64,000 nucleotides of DNA, taken from the NCBI GenBank assembly GCA_013368325.1, contig JAACJK010000004.1, forward strand, positions 248,001 through 312,000. Direction: 5' to 3'. Shown here piece after piece: positions 12,184 to 23,541 of this stretch. Source of the DNA: Ephemerocybe angulata (lineage: Eukaryota > Basidiomycota > Agaricomycetes > Agaricales > Psathyrellaceae). Under the pieces are notes generated by a model. It searched no databases and had not been told where the DNA came from. It saw only the letters and a list, made by a program, of their open reading frames with translations. Each line of letters opens with the position of its first letter. Positions within the stretch are counted from its first letter, which is position 1. A program made the translations under genes and the position numbers.

Positions 12184-12556
12184 TCTGCCAGGACTAGATG
12201 CGACATAAAGAAAGAGTTCGCCGTGGCTGTAACTTCATTGTATCAACTCTAGACACCTTGCGATGCGAGAAACGAGCTCAGATATTAGCTTGAGCTGTCA
12301 CAGAACGTCATTCGAATGGCTCCAAGTTGGATTAGGGACGGTGGAACAATTTTAGCGCCCAGCGGTCATATTAGACGCCAGAAAAGTCTGTCATACCACA
12401 ACGTCATTATTCTCGTAAAACATTACAGATCATAGTAGAGATATACACACAAGGATCATAGAAGATACACTGCTATACAACAGTCATGTTACAACAGGTA
12501 GAAATCAATGCATATGGAAAGAGGAATGTGGGAAGCTCTAGAAATACATAAAACGA
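12184..12556. other. Convergent intergenic region
   Basis: About 370 bases between the 3' ends of the zinc-finger gene and the P450 gene. It is AT-rich in its right half, consistent with 3' UTRs. TTTAGCGCCC at 12351 is a one-base variant of the dispersed 8-mer. No ORF or RNA gene is apparent. Confidence 0.4.
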
Positions 12557-14663
12557 TCACATAACCAGATTCTCTCGGCCAGGCCGCGGCGTGATGTCAA
12601 CCTTGAAAGCAGACGGTTTCCTATACACGAATCTAGTCAGAACTCTGCAGAATGAATGAACGTATTGGACGATATACTCACGCGACGGTATGGTCCATCA
12701 ACTCGAGCTTGATCTGAACGGGGTTGCCCAGGACGTCCTTCTCTGAGGGCGTGATGTCGAATTGGGTGAGCACAGAGGCGGCCATTGCGAAGAAAGCGTC
12801 GTCGCTGAAGTAGCGTCCAGGGCATATCCTACGCCCAAAGCCAAACGCGGCGTATTCAGGCCCGGGAACGGACTCGTCAAACTCTCCGTCTTTGGTGAGG
12901 AAGCGCTCGGGGATGAACTCGAAGGGCTTCTCAAAGGTATTGGGGTCGTGCATCATTGCCCTATGGGAGGGTACCCATCGTCAGAATATGTAGGAGATAC
13001 TGTATTGATAGCTGGACGAACCATGAGTTGGGCAATATCATGGTGTCTTTGGGGATGAAGTAGCCATTGTATTCCTCGTCTTCGGTAACCGTATGCGGGA
13101 CACCTGGGATCGGCCACGTTAGAGAAACGCAGAGGAGAAAACGGACCACATTCAAACGCACCAAGGGGAACGACGGTATAGTATCGGTTGACCTCTTTGA
13201 CAATGGCGTGGAGGTAAGGAAGTGAATCGCGGTCGCTGACGGAGGGGATACGGTTCGGTCCCACAACACGGTCGATCTCGGCTTGGGCTTTCTTCTGCAC
13301 ATGAGGGTTGTTTGCCAGAGCAAGGATCATGACAGATGCAGAGCTGACAGTCTACGAGGACGTCAATGTGAACTCTAAACGCTTGTAAAGGGCAAGGGCA
13401 GTCGTACCGTGTCAGCACCGGCCAAGTAAGCCTGAGCACATGCATTCCGCGCAACGTCCTCAGCAGTCCACCTGTCCGAACGCTCGAGAGTGAAGTCCGG
13501 ATCCGCATCGTCACCAAGGTGGTTCATAAGGCTCGCAGCCATGCTGGGATGAACACTCTGCTTTCCCTCCGTCTAACACGCATTTTGTCAACATCTCAGC
13601 CCTCAGGCAAGAAATAAAACTACGAGAAGGCACTCACCAAATCCTTCTTGGCATCATCCCAGGGGTTGTGCAGCAGGTCCCAGCTCATGACGGCCAATTG
13701 GTTGAAACGTACGCGCCAGCCAGCTCCGGGGAACCAGGCGGGGACGTGCCTAAGGATGGGGAACGTGTTGACCAAGAATCGACCTTGAGTGCTAGCCTCC
13801 GAAAACCCCTGAACGAGCGCCTCAGCGGCCTCGATGAGGGGCCTGTTCCGGCCTATGTCGTCAAACCCGTACGCCGAGCGCATGATGATCGTTCCGAAGA
13901 ATCTGGAGGAAATGTCGTTGGTCAGTCATCTCCCCTGTGCATAGATGGTGAAGTGATATCTCGACTTACACCTGAACATGCTCGAGGAAGTCTTTGGGAT
14001 TGTCTCTAAGCTTGCGCGTGAAGATTTCGACCTCTTCGTACATGATGGGGTGGTATTGGCCGACGGCATTGTGGTTCAGGTATTGGTGGAAGGCGCGACG
14101 GTGTTGTCTCCAGTCCGCTGCGTACTTCATGAACGCGAAGCTCCAGCCAATTTCCAAACTAAGGGGTAGCCACGCGAGAGCAGAGTTAGCCGAGGCGCAA
14201 CACGAGGAGAAGAAGAGAGAAGAAGATTCAGAAGATGGAGAAACTACGCACAGTTCGACCATCGGAATCGTGGGCCTATCAGAGGTATTAACAGATCTCT
14301 TTTCCAGAAGCTCCTCAGCGTGGTCCATCCTGCTGACGACCAGCAGTTTTGTTCCGAGAACTTCCAGGTAGACCATGCCCCCTAAAATGAACGGTCACGG
14401 AATGAGTGTCAAGCGTAACAGCATAAAAAAAAACTTTTGAGAGACGTACCATATTCCTCACAGAGCTTCTGGTAGCCCTCCCATGGCTTGGTCTTTGGGA
14501 TGTTCGACATGTTGCCCATGATGGGCACACCTCGGGGACCAGGAGGAAGGGGGAGCCTCTTTGGGTTGCGGCTCCGGCGAGAAAGAACGATTCCTCGAAT
14601 CGTGAAAGCCGCTGCGAAGATGCATGCAACGGTGATGAGTGACTGCATGTTTGAGAGAGACAT
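12557..14663 (-). CDS. Cytochrome P450 monooxygenase (microsomal)
   Basis: Nine exons: 14663-14450, 14381-14252, 14158-13970, 13902-13638, 13572-13408, 13351-13162, 13103-13022, 12960-12682, 12620-12557. They sum to 525 aa with every phase consistent. An N-terminal signal anchor (SLITVACIFAAAFTIRGIVL) is followed by the Pro-rich hinge LPLPPGPRGVP. The I-helix oxygen-binding motif is AGADTT (about 317-322), the K-helix ExxR is EVNR (374-377), PERF is at 429-432, and the heme loop FGFGRRICPG has its Cys at about 458. All key residues are present, so the enzyme should be functional. It looks like the large fungal group related to O-methylsterigmatocystin oxidoreductase-like P450s that are expanded in Agaricomycetes. 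The substrate is unknown and no reductase or biosynthetic core gene is nearby. An ATG at 14696 is in frame too; 14663 gives the more typical P450 N-terminus. Confidence 0.9.
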
Positions 14664-14696
14664 GGTGAGTCGTGAGTAGTCGTATACCGCGATCAT

Positions 14697-17577
14697 GATG
14701 AGGAAAGCGGAATGGAAGGAAAGTAGAGCGTCGATGAGAGTTAAGAGCGACCCAAGAGTGGAGGGGGTGGGTCCCTTTCAGGAACCCACTTCTCAAAGTT
14801 CCTGATACTTATGCCAGATCTGCTTTCCCGTCAAGGAGCGTTTGACGTAAGTTTGGGGGCACGACAGATACCGCAGACATGGACATATCTCAGTTTGGCC
14901 ACTGATCAGAAGAGGTCATTCTGGATAAAAAAATGTGCTTCTTAATCACATTCGCCAATCTAAACAGGAACGACGGCTCACCTTGGTGTGCAGCAGCAAA
15001 TCGGTCATCTACGACTGGTCGTGGTGGCGCGTGGTAGGTCCCCAACCCCAGCGTAGCTCGGATTGTAAACCATCGTGAATTGCTCGCGACGAATTTGGAT
15101 GTCCTCATGTCGGACCCATGATCATCAGACATGGCCACGCCTTCTGAGGAACTTCCAAGTCAGGAATAGACTCGTCCATTGGAAGGTTGCAGCTGACGAT
15201 TAGATTCCGCCTTCCGAATGGTCGATCTTTGTGCCAACCCTCATCGGCCGGGAAAAATGGAAGAGGCATCCCTAGACATCCTTCAGGTCTAGATGATAAC
15301 CCTTCTCAAGTCCTTAGCCTTGAAGCTGCGGTACGGGGGGGATTATCGAGGTCTGTAAGGGCTGGAGGCCGACGTGACAGCCTGTGGACCCTTGGGGGCC
15401 GTCCGTCGGATACAGTCCAGTTCTTGAGCGAAATGAAAGCCATGCATGCCGCTGCCAAAAAATAAACCGATCTCCATCTCCTTCCGGTTCGCATGAAAAA
15501 GGGAAGCACAGAGATGCCTGAGAAGAATCACTCCGAACGAACAGGAGGCGAAATCTGGCGAAATTCGCTGGCTCGACAGGCATAAGCGCCAGTGTGGACA
15601 CACTTGGGACCACCAATGGTCGAGGTTCCTTCTTAGCAGCTCGATGCAGGACTCGTGTTATCCAAACGCAACATTGCAGCGGCCGAGATAACACAACTAT
15701 CGTTGTAGGTGCGCTGTAGGTCCAGGTTGCACGGGGAATTCCGGTCCAATGTGCAACCGGGCGGCAATCTATACCTGCTTGAGCGCTACTTTTGGCCTCC
15801 CCCAAACTCAACGCAACTCGCTAACCTGTTCAAGTGGAGTATTCCGCCTCTTTATCGCCCATGTGGGCTCAGTGTGGGGGCTCCGGGAGATGGAAGGCTT
15901 GCCAGCCGTAATCAGCTTACCTATTCTCAGAAGGATGTTTGTGTGCCCCGTTCCAGGGCCTGTCATTATGTGCCCACATCCACCTTGCACGCTTCAAGCA
16001 GGCTGGCGCACTCACCTCCCCACTATTGTATTCCGTGTCCGTATTATGCGAAGGTCATCGAATACGGAAGCCTCGTGTCGGGCCTCCAGGAGATTGGCGC
16101 CAATGATAAACCTGAGCGCGCGTGGCGCAGGGTCGTGAAGAGAAGCTGCCAGGCTAGCCGCGACAGCTGCAGCTGATACCACAGTTCTATTAGATGGAGA
16201 AATATCTGTCACTAAACACGAGAATAACGCATATATATCAGTGCTCAGCAGGTCAGGAAGACACAAGGCGAAATACCTTGGGGATAATATCGTGTCTCTT
16301 ACGGCTCGGACGTCTCCGATTACGCCCAGTAGGACTTGGCACCCTCGACGTCATGCCATATCCCAGACGAGCGCAGGTGCGTGAGGCGACAGCGATCAGG
16401 ATGGATGCATAGATATACCGACGCATAGCGCACGAGGTGGATGCAGCGCATGTGGGTGCCGTTATCCGAACAGAAGTGTCGTCGACCGATTGCAGGGCAG
16501 CGGGCTAGAGCTGCAGCCCAGGGCAGTGCCTCGCCTGAGCCGCCTCACGTCTTCCGTGACCACGCCTGATCATCTGAGGCAGCGGGCCCGCCCACCCTGA
16601 TAGTCACCATACCAGCACCCTTCCGACTCGCCCTTCTTCCCCGCAAGACCATGCAGGGTACAGCTAGAGGCCCAGACCAGCATTCAAGCTGCAACGTGTA
16701 CCTCGGCATTCCGTACCGTCCAGATATCTGGTCTAAAGAAGCTGGGTAAAAGAAAGTCGCGAAACGGCAATGATTAGTATATAGTCTCGGCCTTTGTGCT
16801 CGCTAGTTCATGGAGATAGACATACATACCATTGAGGAGAAAAGTCTCCACTATCCAACGAAAGTTCTTGAAGAACCCCATTATACACGAGGCGACTTGG
16901 AAGCCGTTAAGAGCATTTTGTCGATTGCGGTTAGATGTGACGAGGTCGAGGGTGTCGCTACCGCTCCCTTGGAGGTGCCATCCTCGTGCATTTGAATGGC
17001 CTAGTATGGCCTGTAAGTGACAAGGGTATCCCGTTAGCTGAGTCGGACCCTCTCAAATGAAGGCTAGCTCACCACATACTCCGAATAGAAGGCTATGGAG
17101 TAGCAGTCAGAACGTCCGTCCGAGTCGTCTCTGTCTTGTCATCGAGCACCAGGAAACGGGTGCCAGACTGCCAACTCAGCGCGGATGGTGGGCGTGACCA
17201 AGAAGGGTGGGCGACCAGCAGCCACCATCACCGGCGGCGTGGACCAGGAACTAGTCCGCCTTGAGTTGCGCACCCGATCACCCGGGCCGACCTTGCGGGT
17301 AGGAATGATCGAGACGGGCGTCTAAATTCAAGCTCATGGAGGCTGAAGAGAGTTGGAAGAGAATACGTGACGTTCAATTCAACCACTAAGCGTTCCTACC
17401 CATATGCTTCCTCAAAAGGGAGCACGGCTCGAAGTTCAAGCTTCCCTGGGCTACTCGAAGGAGGCGGGGTTGAGATTATAAGAATATTATGCGGAGGAAT
17501 CGAAACAGAAAGCACCATTAACACCAGCAAATATAACTACCAATAACGTAGATAGCATGTACGCACAACCACTCCCT
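14697..17577. other. Long gene-poor stretch
   Basis: About 2.9 kb with no gene I can support. The longest ORFs (15314-15811 minus, 15709-16176 plus) overlap each other on opposite strands and show no motif. TA-rich GATATATACATATC-like patches occur around 16210-16230. I see no inverted repeats or tRNA-like structure by eye. Confidence 0.45.
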
Positions 17578-19018
17578 CTATGTAGAAGCAGTCGCAGCAG
17601 GCTTGGCCCCCTTCGTCTTCACGACCTTCTCAAAATGCCTCGTCCCCGCCGGCCGCCTAATAGCCTTCGCAGCCTTAATCGCTTTCTGGAACCTCTCCAA
17701 ATCCTTCTTCAAATCCCTCTTCTTCACCCCTCCCTTGCCCACCAGATCCTCCTCCCCATTCTCCAACCTCTTCACCCTTGCCCTATCCTCCGGCATCCGT
17801 GCGAGCTGGCTCTTACTCCTCAGACGCGGGCGGCGCTGGACGTACCACTCCCACGCGTATCGGAGGAGGGCGCCGTCGGCGTCGTAGGGCGTGGGGATCT
17901 CAGAGTAGCCCGGGCGCGCGGTGGGGTGGCGCACGTAGATGGCGGAGCAGGTGGAGAAGGAGGGCTCGATGTAGGCGGGGATGAAGAGCCAGGGCGAGGC
18001 GTAGTGCGGGAGGAAGAAGGGGGTGAATTTCGGTTTCGCGACCTCCGTGACTGCTGTTTCTGAAGATACCAGTGAGGGTTCCTCCGACGCCTCTCCCTCT
18101 GAGGGGTACTCCTCCGTTTCTGCCTCTGAGGGTTCCTCTGACGCCTTTGCCTCTGAGGGTTTCTCCGACACCTTTGCGTCCGCCTCGGGCTTCTTCTTCT
18201 CCTTGGGATCTAGGTAGCGCTCGACAATGTCGTCGTGTTCACCTGGAAGGTTTTTGAAGAATCGGATAGCCTCGGGGTTCACAGTCACCATGTCGCCCGG
18301 TGCAAGTCGCGTATTCGCGTTCGTGTGCTAACGGAATGAATCTTCTTCAACCAACCATAACTTGATTGATGCACACACAACAACGAACGCACCTTTTTAC
18401 CATTCAGGAGCACATCCCCGTGGATAACGAGCCTCCTCGCCTCATACACACTATGTGTGAAGCAACACCGGAAAATGAAGACGTCAATCCTCCTCTCGAC
18501 CTCCGCCGCCATCAAACTCCCCACAGGCGCCATGCCCTTGCGCTCAATCTCATCCGCAAAGCCCTTCTCTCTCTGCTTGCGCCTCGCGAACTCCGCGAGC
18601 TCGGCCTTGTCGTCCGTGGGCGGCGCGGTGTGGCGCGCGGGACGCACGTCGGGGAGCGTCTCGGGGAGGTACCACCGCTTGAAGATCTTTTCGGGGATGA
18701 AGTCGCCGTGGTACCCTCGGAAGAGGGCTTTCGACTTCCAGCGCTGCTGAAACAGCGTCGTCTGCCCTGTTTGGCGGAAGTGGAGGTCGTCGGCTTTGGG
18801 GCCCATGGTTCGGCGCCAGAGGTTGTACAGGTTCTTCGGAGCCCAGCTCTGTTGACGTGGCCAGTATAAGGAATGCCATTTGCACGATAAAGTAAAGTAA
18901 AATAGAGGTTTGGATTGGGTTAATGAGTTGAGGAATGGGTAGAAGCGCGAGGAGCAGGACGGTCACGCACCATCCGAGGCAGGGCCCTCCGCATATTCAG
19001 CACGCCTCTGTCCCTCAT
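17578..19018 (-). CDS. NAM9: Mitochondrial small-subunit ribosomal protein uS4m (Nam9 type)
   Basis: Three exons (19018-18971, 18848-18393, 18327-17578) give 417 aa with exact phase. The N-terminus MRRALPRMSWAPKNLYNLW spans the first intron and is the usual Nam9 start. The S4 RNA-binding domain is at about 131-180 (RIDVFIFRCCFTHSVYEARR, HGDVLLNGKK), continued after intron 2 by TRLAPGDMVTVNP. It is a structural protein of the mitoribosome small subunit. Between the S4 domain and the C-terminus lies an acidic repetitive insert (SEKPSEAKASEEPSEAE and similar, about residues 205-240), visible in DNA as imperfect short direct repeats at 18060-18180. The C-terminal block (HYASPWLFIPAYIEPSF, RHPTARPGYSEIPTPY) is the fungal extension. 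Intron 1 is 122 bp, longer than usual. Confidence 0.9.
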
Positions 19019-19348
19019 TGTTGCGAGCGTCTATTCGTCTCCTGAGCCGGGCGCTTGGTATACACACGGGCGCTTGGTGTGGAGGGCGTCGGCGTCGAGC
19101 GCGGGTGGACGTGGAGGAGAGAATATGTTTCCGTCACCGGCTAACGGGGCGGACCTGAGCTCGTTGGCAGAAAATTCGTGGTCACGCGCCCGGTCGGCGG
19201 ATTGCTTTAGGAGATCATGTGATGATGTCGCGTCAGCCATTCGGGGAACTTAGATGCGAACGCGTCAAATCAGAGGTGAACATTATGCGGCAAATGGGTA
19301 TGTGGTAGAGGTCTATCGGTATTCTGTAGAATATGGGAGTGGAATCGA
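19019..19348. other. Intergenic region upstream of uS4m gene
   Basis: About 330 bases. It contains a 69-codon minus-strand ORF (19240-19031) without recognisable motif; I do not support it as a gene. The region must hold the uS4m promoter and the 3' end of the next minus-strand gene. Confidence 0.4.
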
Positions 19349-19927
19349 CTACGTGTTTCCCGCAGCAGTGATATTCGAAATCCACTGCCTCAACTTTTCG
19401 TCCGAATCAAACCCGCCCCAGATGTAGTAAACAGCCCGCTTCTGCATCCTCAGTATATGGTAGGGGAGCAAGGCGAGAGAGACGAGGAAAAGGCCTATCA
19501 GGATGGCAAAAAAAGTGCCTGCAGCAAAGGTATGTGGCGCTTTAATATTAAGGAAAGTAAGTGCAAACAACCGGTACTCACACACAACCCATCTCTCCCA
19601 AGTCTCCATGACCGTAAGCGCAAACGTGCCCTCGAACCACATCCTCCACCTCCACAGGGTATAAACGAGCCTTCCCTTGCTTTTCTCAGGGCGGCGCACG
19701 TAAGAGTGGTCAGGCCTGGGCGGCGGAAGGTCTTTGAATCGCTGGTGTGGTGGGCGTAAGCCGATAGTGGAGGCGCGCGGTTCCGACGGTGGATGGGGGG
19801 AGGTAGCGTATGTGGGGCAAGTCATGGCGGCGGCGGTGGAGATCATTGTGGTGGTGGTCATTGTGGTGGTAGATGACTTGGTCGCGTGTAGCTGACCGAG
19901 GCGTCGAAATGGATGTGGTGGGCTCAA
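19349..19927 (-). CDS. Serine palmitoyltransferase small-subunit-like protein, paralogue 1
   Basis: Two exons, 19927-19582 and 19518-19349, give 171 aa. The core LWRWRMWFEGTFALTVMETWERW matches the pattern of the small activating subunit of serine palmitoyltransferase (ssSPT/Tsc3-like: aromatic helix followed by MEPWE). A second hydrophobic helix (FFAILIGLFLVSLALLPYHI) lies after the intron, then KRAVYYIWG and a short tail. Such subunits bind the LCB1/LCB2 heterodimer in the ER and raise its activity in sphingoid-base synthesis. In this copy the conserved Pro of MEPWE is Thr (METWE). The N-terminus is Thr/Pro-rich and the start is uncertain, since several in-frame ATGs exist (19927, 19861, 19825). 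A paralogue with the intron at the same codon lies at 26629-27258. Confidence 0.65.
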   Translation of the reverse strand: MSPPHPFRRLGQLHATKSSTTTMTTTTMISTAAAMTCPTYATSPHPPSEPRASTIGLRPPHQRFKDLPPPRPDHSYVRRPEKSKGRLVYTLWRWRMWFEGTFALTVMETWERWVVCEYRLFALTFLNIKAPHTFAAGTFFAILIGLFLVSLALLPYHILRMQKRAVYYIWGGFDSDEKLRQWISNITAAGNT

Positions 19928-20918
19928 GGCGGGCGGCTGAATCCTTGAATATGGTGGTATTCCTCCTCGGCGGTGTGTACTTTTCAGAGAGGTTGTGGAA
20001 TAAGAACGAGGTGTGTCTTTGGGATCCTTGTCGCCCCTGGAGAGTTATATACGACTCTCAAATATTAAATAATCCCTCACCATATTCATTTAATATTTAT
20101 AATAACAAATACGAGACCCTCGAGCTCCAGCTGACTGCGACTGGGATTAGACACGCTCTTAGACAGAGGTTATCGGGGAAGGGTGCTCTATGTGAGCTGC
20201 TTCACCTCGGTTCACTTTTGGAGCTAAACTCGATTCGTACCGAACACGGAATGGGTAGACACTCTCGTAGACCGTTGGCCGAGTACAACGAGCACAGCCA
20301 TTACTTAGAGCAAGCATTGTACGAGTCTTCATCCCCTACCAGCGAGGCAAGTTTCGAACTGGACTGTCCCGCTGGCCCGTCTTAAGCTTCATGGTTCAAT
20401 GTCTTCAGACATCCCTCATGCGACCCACCTTTCACCTCGATTCTCACATAGCGCCCATTCTCGTGCCGAATCGAAAACGAAGACTCTGGGCCATTCGCTG
20501 AAATCTCTGCCTACGAAAGGCAAGGCCCCCTCGAACTGGAGGGTCTTGGACCCATGTCGGGGGCCAGAACACCTGGAACTCCAGAATGACCGCACATACC
20601 ACCTCAGACTCCCGGTCGATTGCATTCTCAAAAGCCTCCCGTACACGTACCACAATGACATTGGCCCCCATTCGACGGCGATAAACGAGACACGGACTCA
20701 TGGTGCGAGCCAACAGAACATCTCCCATCCTCCCGTATCGAGAAGCGGATGTTTCGCACCTCAGTCAGCAGCATCAGACATTCCTCAGGAGACACCATCT
20801 GAAATCCCTCTCGAGCGACTGCTTGACTGGAAGGGCTCTTGAAACCATCGCGATCGAGCCTGACACCTACACCTGTCTTAGACCTGCGAAAGGAGCATGA
20901 AACGGGTTACGGTATCTG
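19928..20918. other. Intergenic, no supported gene
   Basis: About 1 kb. An AT-rich segment around 20060-20120 separates the SPT-like gene from ORFs that lack motifs. No start of the calpain-type gene is found here, although the fragment begins just downstream. Confidence 0.4.
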
Positions 20919-21099
20919 GTAATCCTAACCCTATGCCGTTCGAACTTCGAATTAGCGCCCGTCTTCCGTTTGGCGCTTGAGTGGCATGTCGGGAGAATAT
21001 GTTGCATAGGCGTAGATAGAAAGGTTTAAGGTACGCACACGTCTAAAATCTAACCGGTGGCTGCCACTGGTTCTAATCTATGCTCTAATCAAGAAACCC
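20919..21099 (+). repeat. Direct repeat R1, copy 1 (~181 bp)
   Basis: This segment is about 85-88% identical by eye to 23351-23533. Shared landmarks in order: GTAATCCTAACCCTATGCCG, AGCGCCCGTCTTCC, TTTGGCGCTTGAGTGGCAT, GGGAGAATATGTTGCATAGG, GATAGAAAGGTTTAA, GTACGCA, ACGTCTAA, GCTGCCACTGG and TCTATGCTCTAATCAAGAAA. Both copies are in the same orientation. It abuts the first exon of the truncated calpain-type fragment. Confidence 0.85.
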
Positions 21100-21103
21100 G
21101 ACT

Positions 21104-22117
21104 TTGACACTAATCTATCTTTTCCCAGTCACTTTCTCCCTCTCAGGACCCACCCTTGCCGTCATTGTGCTATCCCAGATCGACACTTGCTACTTCAACG
21201 ACCTCGCAGGGAAGGCTAAGTGGTCTCTGGACTTCGTCCTCGTCAAGGCTGGCGACAAGGAGCCACTCGCTGAAGTTCCACACTCCGAGTACTACCTGAG
21301 GAGTGTCAATTTGGAGATCCCCTTGGAGGCAGGCGACTACATTGTGTACGTTCGACTGGACAGGAATAGTAAGGTCACAGACGCCGACGTACGTTCAACT
21401 TCCTCTCCATTGCTGGATGATAATGGGCTGAAATTGTATCTGATTTGACACAGTCGCACCGTTGCGCAAGCTTTCTAGAATCATAACCGCTCGATCTCAG
21501 AGCCACTCCATTGCATCGGTATATTCCCATCTTCATCACCATACTGACCGCTATCTGTATCCGCGCTCTACAGACTTTAAGAAGGAAGACCACCCTACAT
21601 ACCTCGGAACGGCCTCCAGACTCTTATCGAAAAGGACTTTGCCGAGTTCGAGAGGAAGAAAGCAGAGGACGAGAAAGTCAAGACCGGCACTAGCGAGGAG
21701 GTATCCGATGACGGAACTGTCACGACGACGACGACGACCACCGTCACAACAGAAACGAAGCAAATCGTCGTTAAATCAACTACGAAGTCCAAAGCCAAAC
21801 TCGGAGCACTCGCGGAGACAACACCAGAAGTCACTACAGTGTCGACATCGGAGTCGAATGCCGCGACTGGAACCGCGGCCCCAACTGCTGCTACAGCAGA
21901 TGGTCAAGCGTCTTCTGCGACGGCAGGGAGTGCGGTACCTGCAGTCAAGGTCGAGGATGGGAAGGTAACTGTGCCGTATGACGACATTAACAATGTTGTT
22001 GTGGGCTTGCGGGTGTACACGAATAAAGATGTGCCGGAGACTGTGGTTGGGAGGTTGAGGGACGATAAGAAGGATGCGACGACTACGACTGCGACTGCGA
22101 CTGTTACTGCGAAGTAG
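21104..22117 (+). pseudogene. 5'-truncated calpain-type C-terminal fragment
   Basis: An acceptor-like TTTTCCCAG (to ~21128) is followed by coding sequence with AVIVLSQIDTCYFNDLAGKA, KWSLDFVLVKAGDKEP and VNLEIPLEAGDYIVYVRLDR. This looks like the C-terminal beta-sandwich region of fungal calpain-like cysteine proteases. After introns near 21390 and 21520 come RKLSRIITARSQSHSIA and then FAEFERKKAEDEK, a Thr-rich run, and a C-terminal VPYDDINNVVVGLRVYTNKD. No protease domain (Cys/His/Asn) lies upstream. The first exon starts right after repeat copy 1. I read it as a detached gene fragment, not a whole gene. The last intron border (about 21575-21585) is uncertain because a stop precedes the reading frame there. 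The calpain assignment is from memory of family sequences and is moderate. Confidence 0.5.
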
Positions 22118-22689
22118 TCCTGCGACTGATATTTAATTGTTGAATCTTACGTGTACTTCTACGGTTATCTTGGACGCATTATACGAGGTGTTCTTTTGAC
22201 TCCGTTCCGTTCAAGACTCATTCGGTAGGGCTATCCATAGTATCCTCAACGCACATATCGTCTCTCTCCAAAGCGTCCGGTACTCCGACCTTCCGGGTCG
22301 GCCACGCTTGGTCTGATCGTGACGGCGGACGCTACCGTCACACTAGTCCAGGCGCCCGGCCTGCGGTGCAGCGGCCTTGAGCAAGCGCCCAAGTCCCTCC
22401 ATTTCCCTGTGACTTTTTGGCCACCCGATAGAAACTGAACCAACGTTATTGACCATGGGAGAGCGAGACGTACATAATGATACATGAGAGATTGTATAGG
22501 ATACAAATGCCAAGAAGTCGATTCGCCAATTTCACAGACGGGCCAAAACAGGGGTGCCATTGAAGTACCTTCGTTGTTAATGCCATTTCGAAAGGGGAGT
22601 CACCCGCCCCATGTCCTTGAGCACCTATTTCCCTCATTGAAAAACTTCGGATTGACAGGATGAGGGCAAACCCAAGGCAAACCCACCTA
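22118..22689. other. Intergenic, nothing recognised
   Basis: About 570 bases after the calpain-type fragment. GCAAGCGCCC at 22381 is a partial match to the dispersed 8-mer. No ORF with a motif. Confidence 0.4.
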
Positions 22690-23004
22690 CTACAGTGAAC
22701 TTGCACGGACGGAAATTCGCCATTGACTCGGAAGAGGACATATTATATAGGGTCTCCAATAGGCCTTATACTCCTGGAGTCGAGACTGATACTCCTTGAG
22801 CTCCCTTTTGGATTGTTCAGCCTTTTCGGCTTGTTTTATGTCTCTTTTTATGTCTCTGATGGCTTCTTGGACGAGAGCTGCCTCGGAGGGGGTAGGAGAG
22901 TCATTGCGCCGAATGAGATGGGCAAGACGGTCACGGCCGATTTGGTCTTCAAGTTGTTGCTTGCGCTGCATGGTGGTGGTAGTGATGAAAGCGAACTTAG
23001 ACAA
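22690..23004 (-). CDS. Short coiled-coil ORF, possibly the detached N-terminus of an F-box protein
   Basis: A 104-aa ORF. Its centre, IRRNDSPTPSEAALVQEAIR, leads into a charged coiled coil (DIKRDIKQAEKAEQSKRELK). This pattern (a 'SNxPPSxSE' phrase followed by a helix) is common just ahead of the F-box in Agaricomycete F-box proteins. No F-box follows; the ORF ends within 30 codons of the coil. It could be a small gene, an exon with unseen partners, or a relic. It lies between the two copies of the 181-bp repeat. Confidence 0.3.
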   Translation of the reverse strand: MSKFAFITTTTMQRKQQLEDQIGRDRLAHLIRRNDSPTPSEAALVQEAIRDIKRDIKQAEKAEQSKRELKEYQSRLQEYKAYWRPYIICPLPSQWRISVRASSL

Positions 23005-23350
23005 TGGCCCGATACAAAAGCTTCCAAAAGACGGAAAGGGGTTGGCCGATCGCTTGCCAAAAACGGCGCTTAGGACCCGATGATTTGGGTGTGTTGTCTC
23101 AGGCGGGCGCTTAACGTAACACGGACCTAATGCTACTGCGAAGATTTATATGATTAAGCATTGCGTATCCTTACTACACTCCCCACTATCTACGTCCCCA
23201 CGACAGTCTGTGATCGTTCCGCCAGGCTACGCCATCTTCTCCGTTCCTGAGGATTCCGACATCCTCATCCACCTCTCCTCTCCTCTCTGCGAGCCCCTGC
23301 AAGTGCAGCGAGCTAGCACGTCTGCGCTCTTGGACTTGAAACAGTACCTC

Positions 23351-23533
23351 GTAATCCTAACCCTATGCCGTTCGAACGTCACATAAGCGCCCGTCTTCCT
23401 TTGGCGCTTGAGTGGCATAACGGGAGAATATGTTGCATAGGCGTGGATAGAAAGGTTTAAAGTACGCAACGTCTAAGATTTAATTAACCAGTAGCTGCCA
23501 CTGGGTTTAATCTATGCTCTAATCAAGAAAACC
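23351..23533 (+). repeat. Direct repeat R1, copy 2 (~183 bp)
   Basis: Second copy of the segment at 20919-21099, same orientation, 2.43 kb away. It ends 8 bases before the stop codon of the minus-strand F-box gene, so it forms that gene's immediate 3' flank. It contains TAAGCGCC and GGCGCTTG in inverted arrangement about 15 bases apart. Confidence 0.85.
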
Positions 23534-23541
23534 AACTCCCT

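Noticed and set aside
11125..14663. Secondary-metabolite cluster (transcription factor plus P450)
   Set aside because: No core synthase, transferase or transporter of such pathways is adjacent; the neighbours are a secreted protein and a mitochondrial ribosomal protein.
15314..16176. Overlapping ORFs of 165 and 155 codons on opposite strands
   Set aside because: No motif, no splice-consistent extension, and mutual overlap; treated as non-coding.
20919..20940. Telomere-like TAACCCTA within repeat R1
   Set aside because: A single occurrence of the word in each repeat copy, not a tandem array.
20919..23533. LTR retrotransposon with 181-bp LTRs
   Set aside because: No target duplication outside the two repeats, no TG...CA ends, no primer-binding site and no gag/pol sequence between them.
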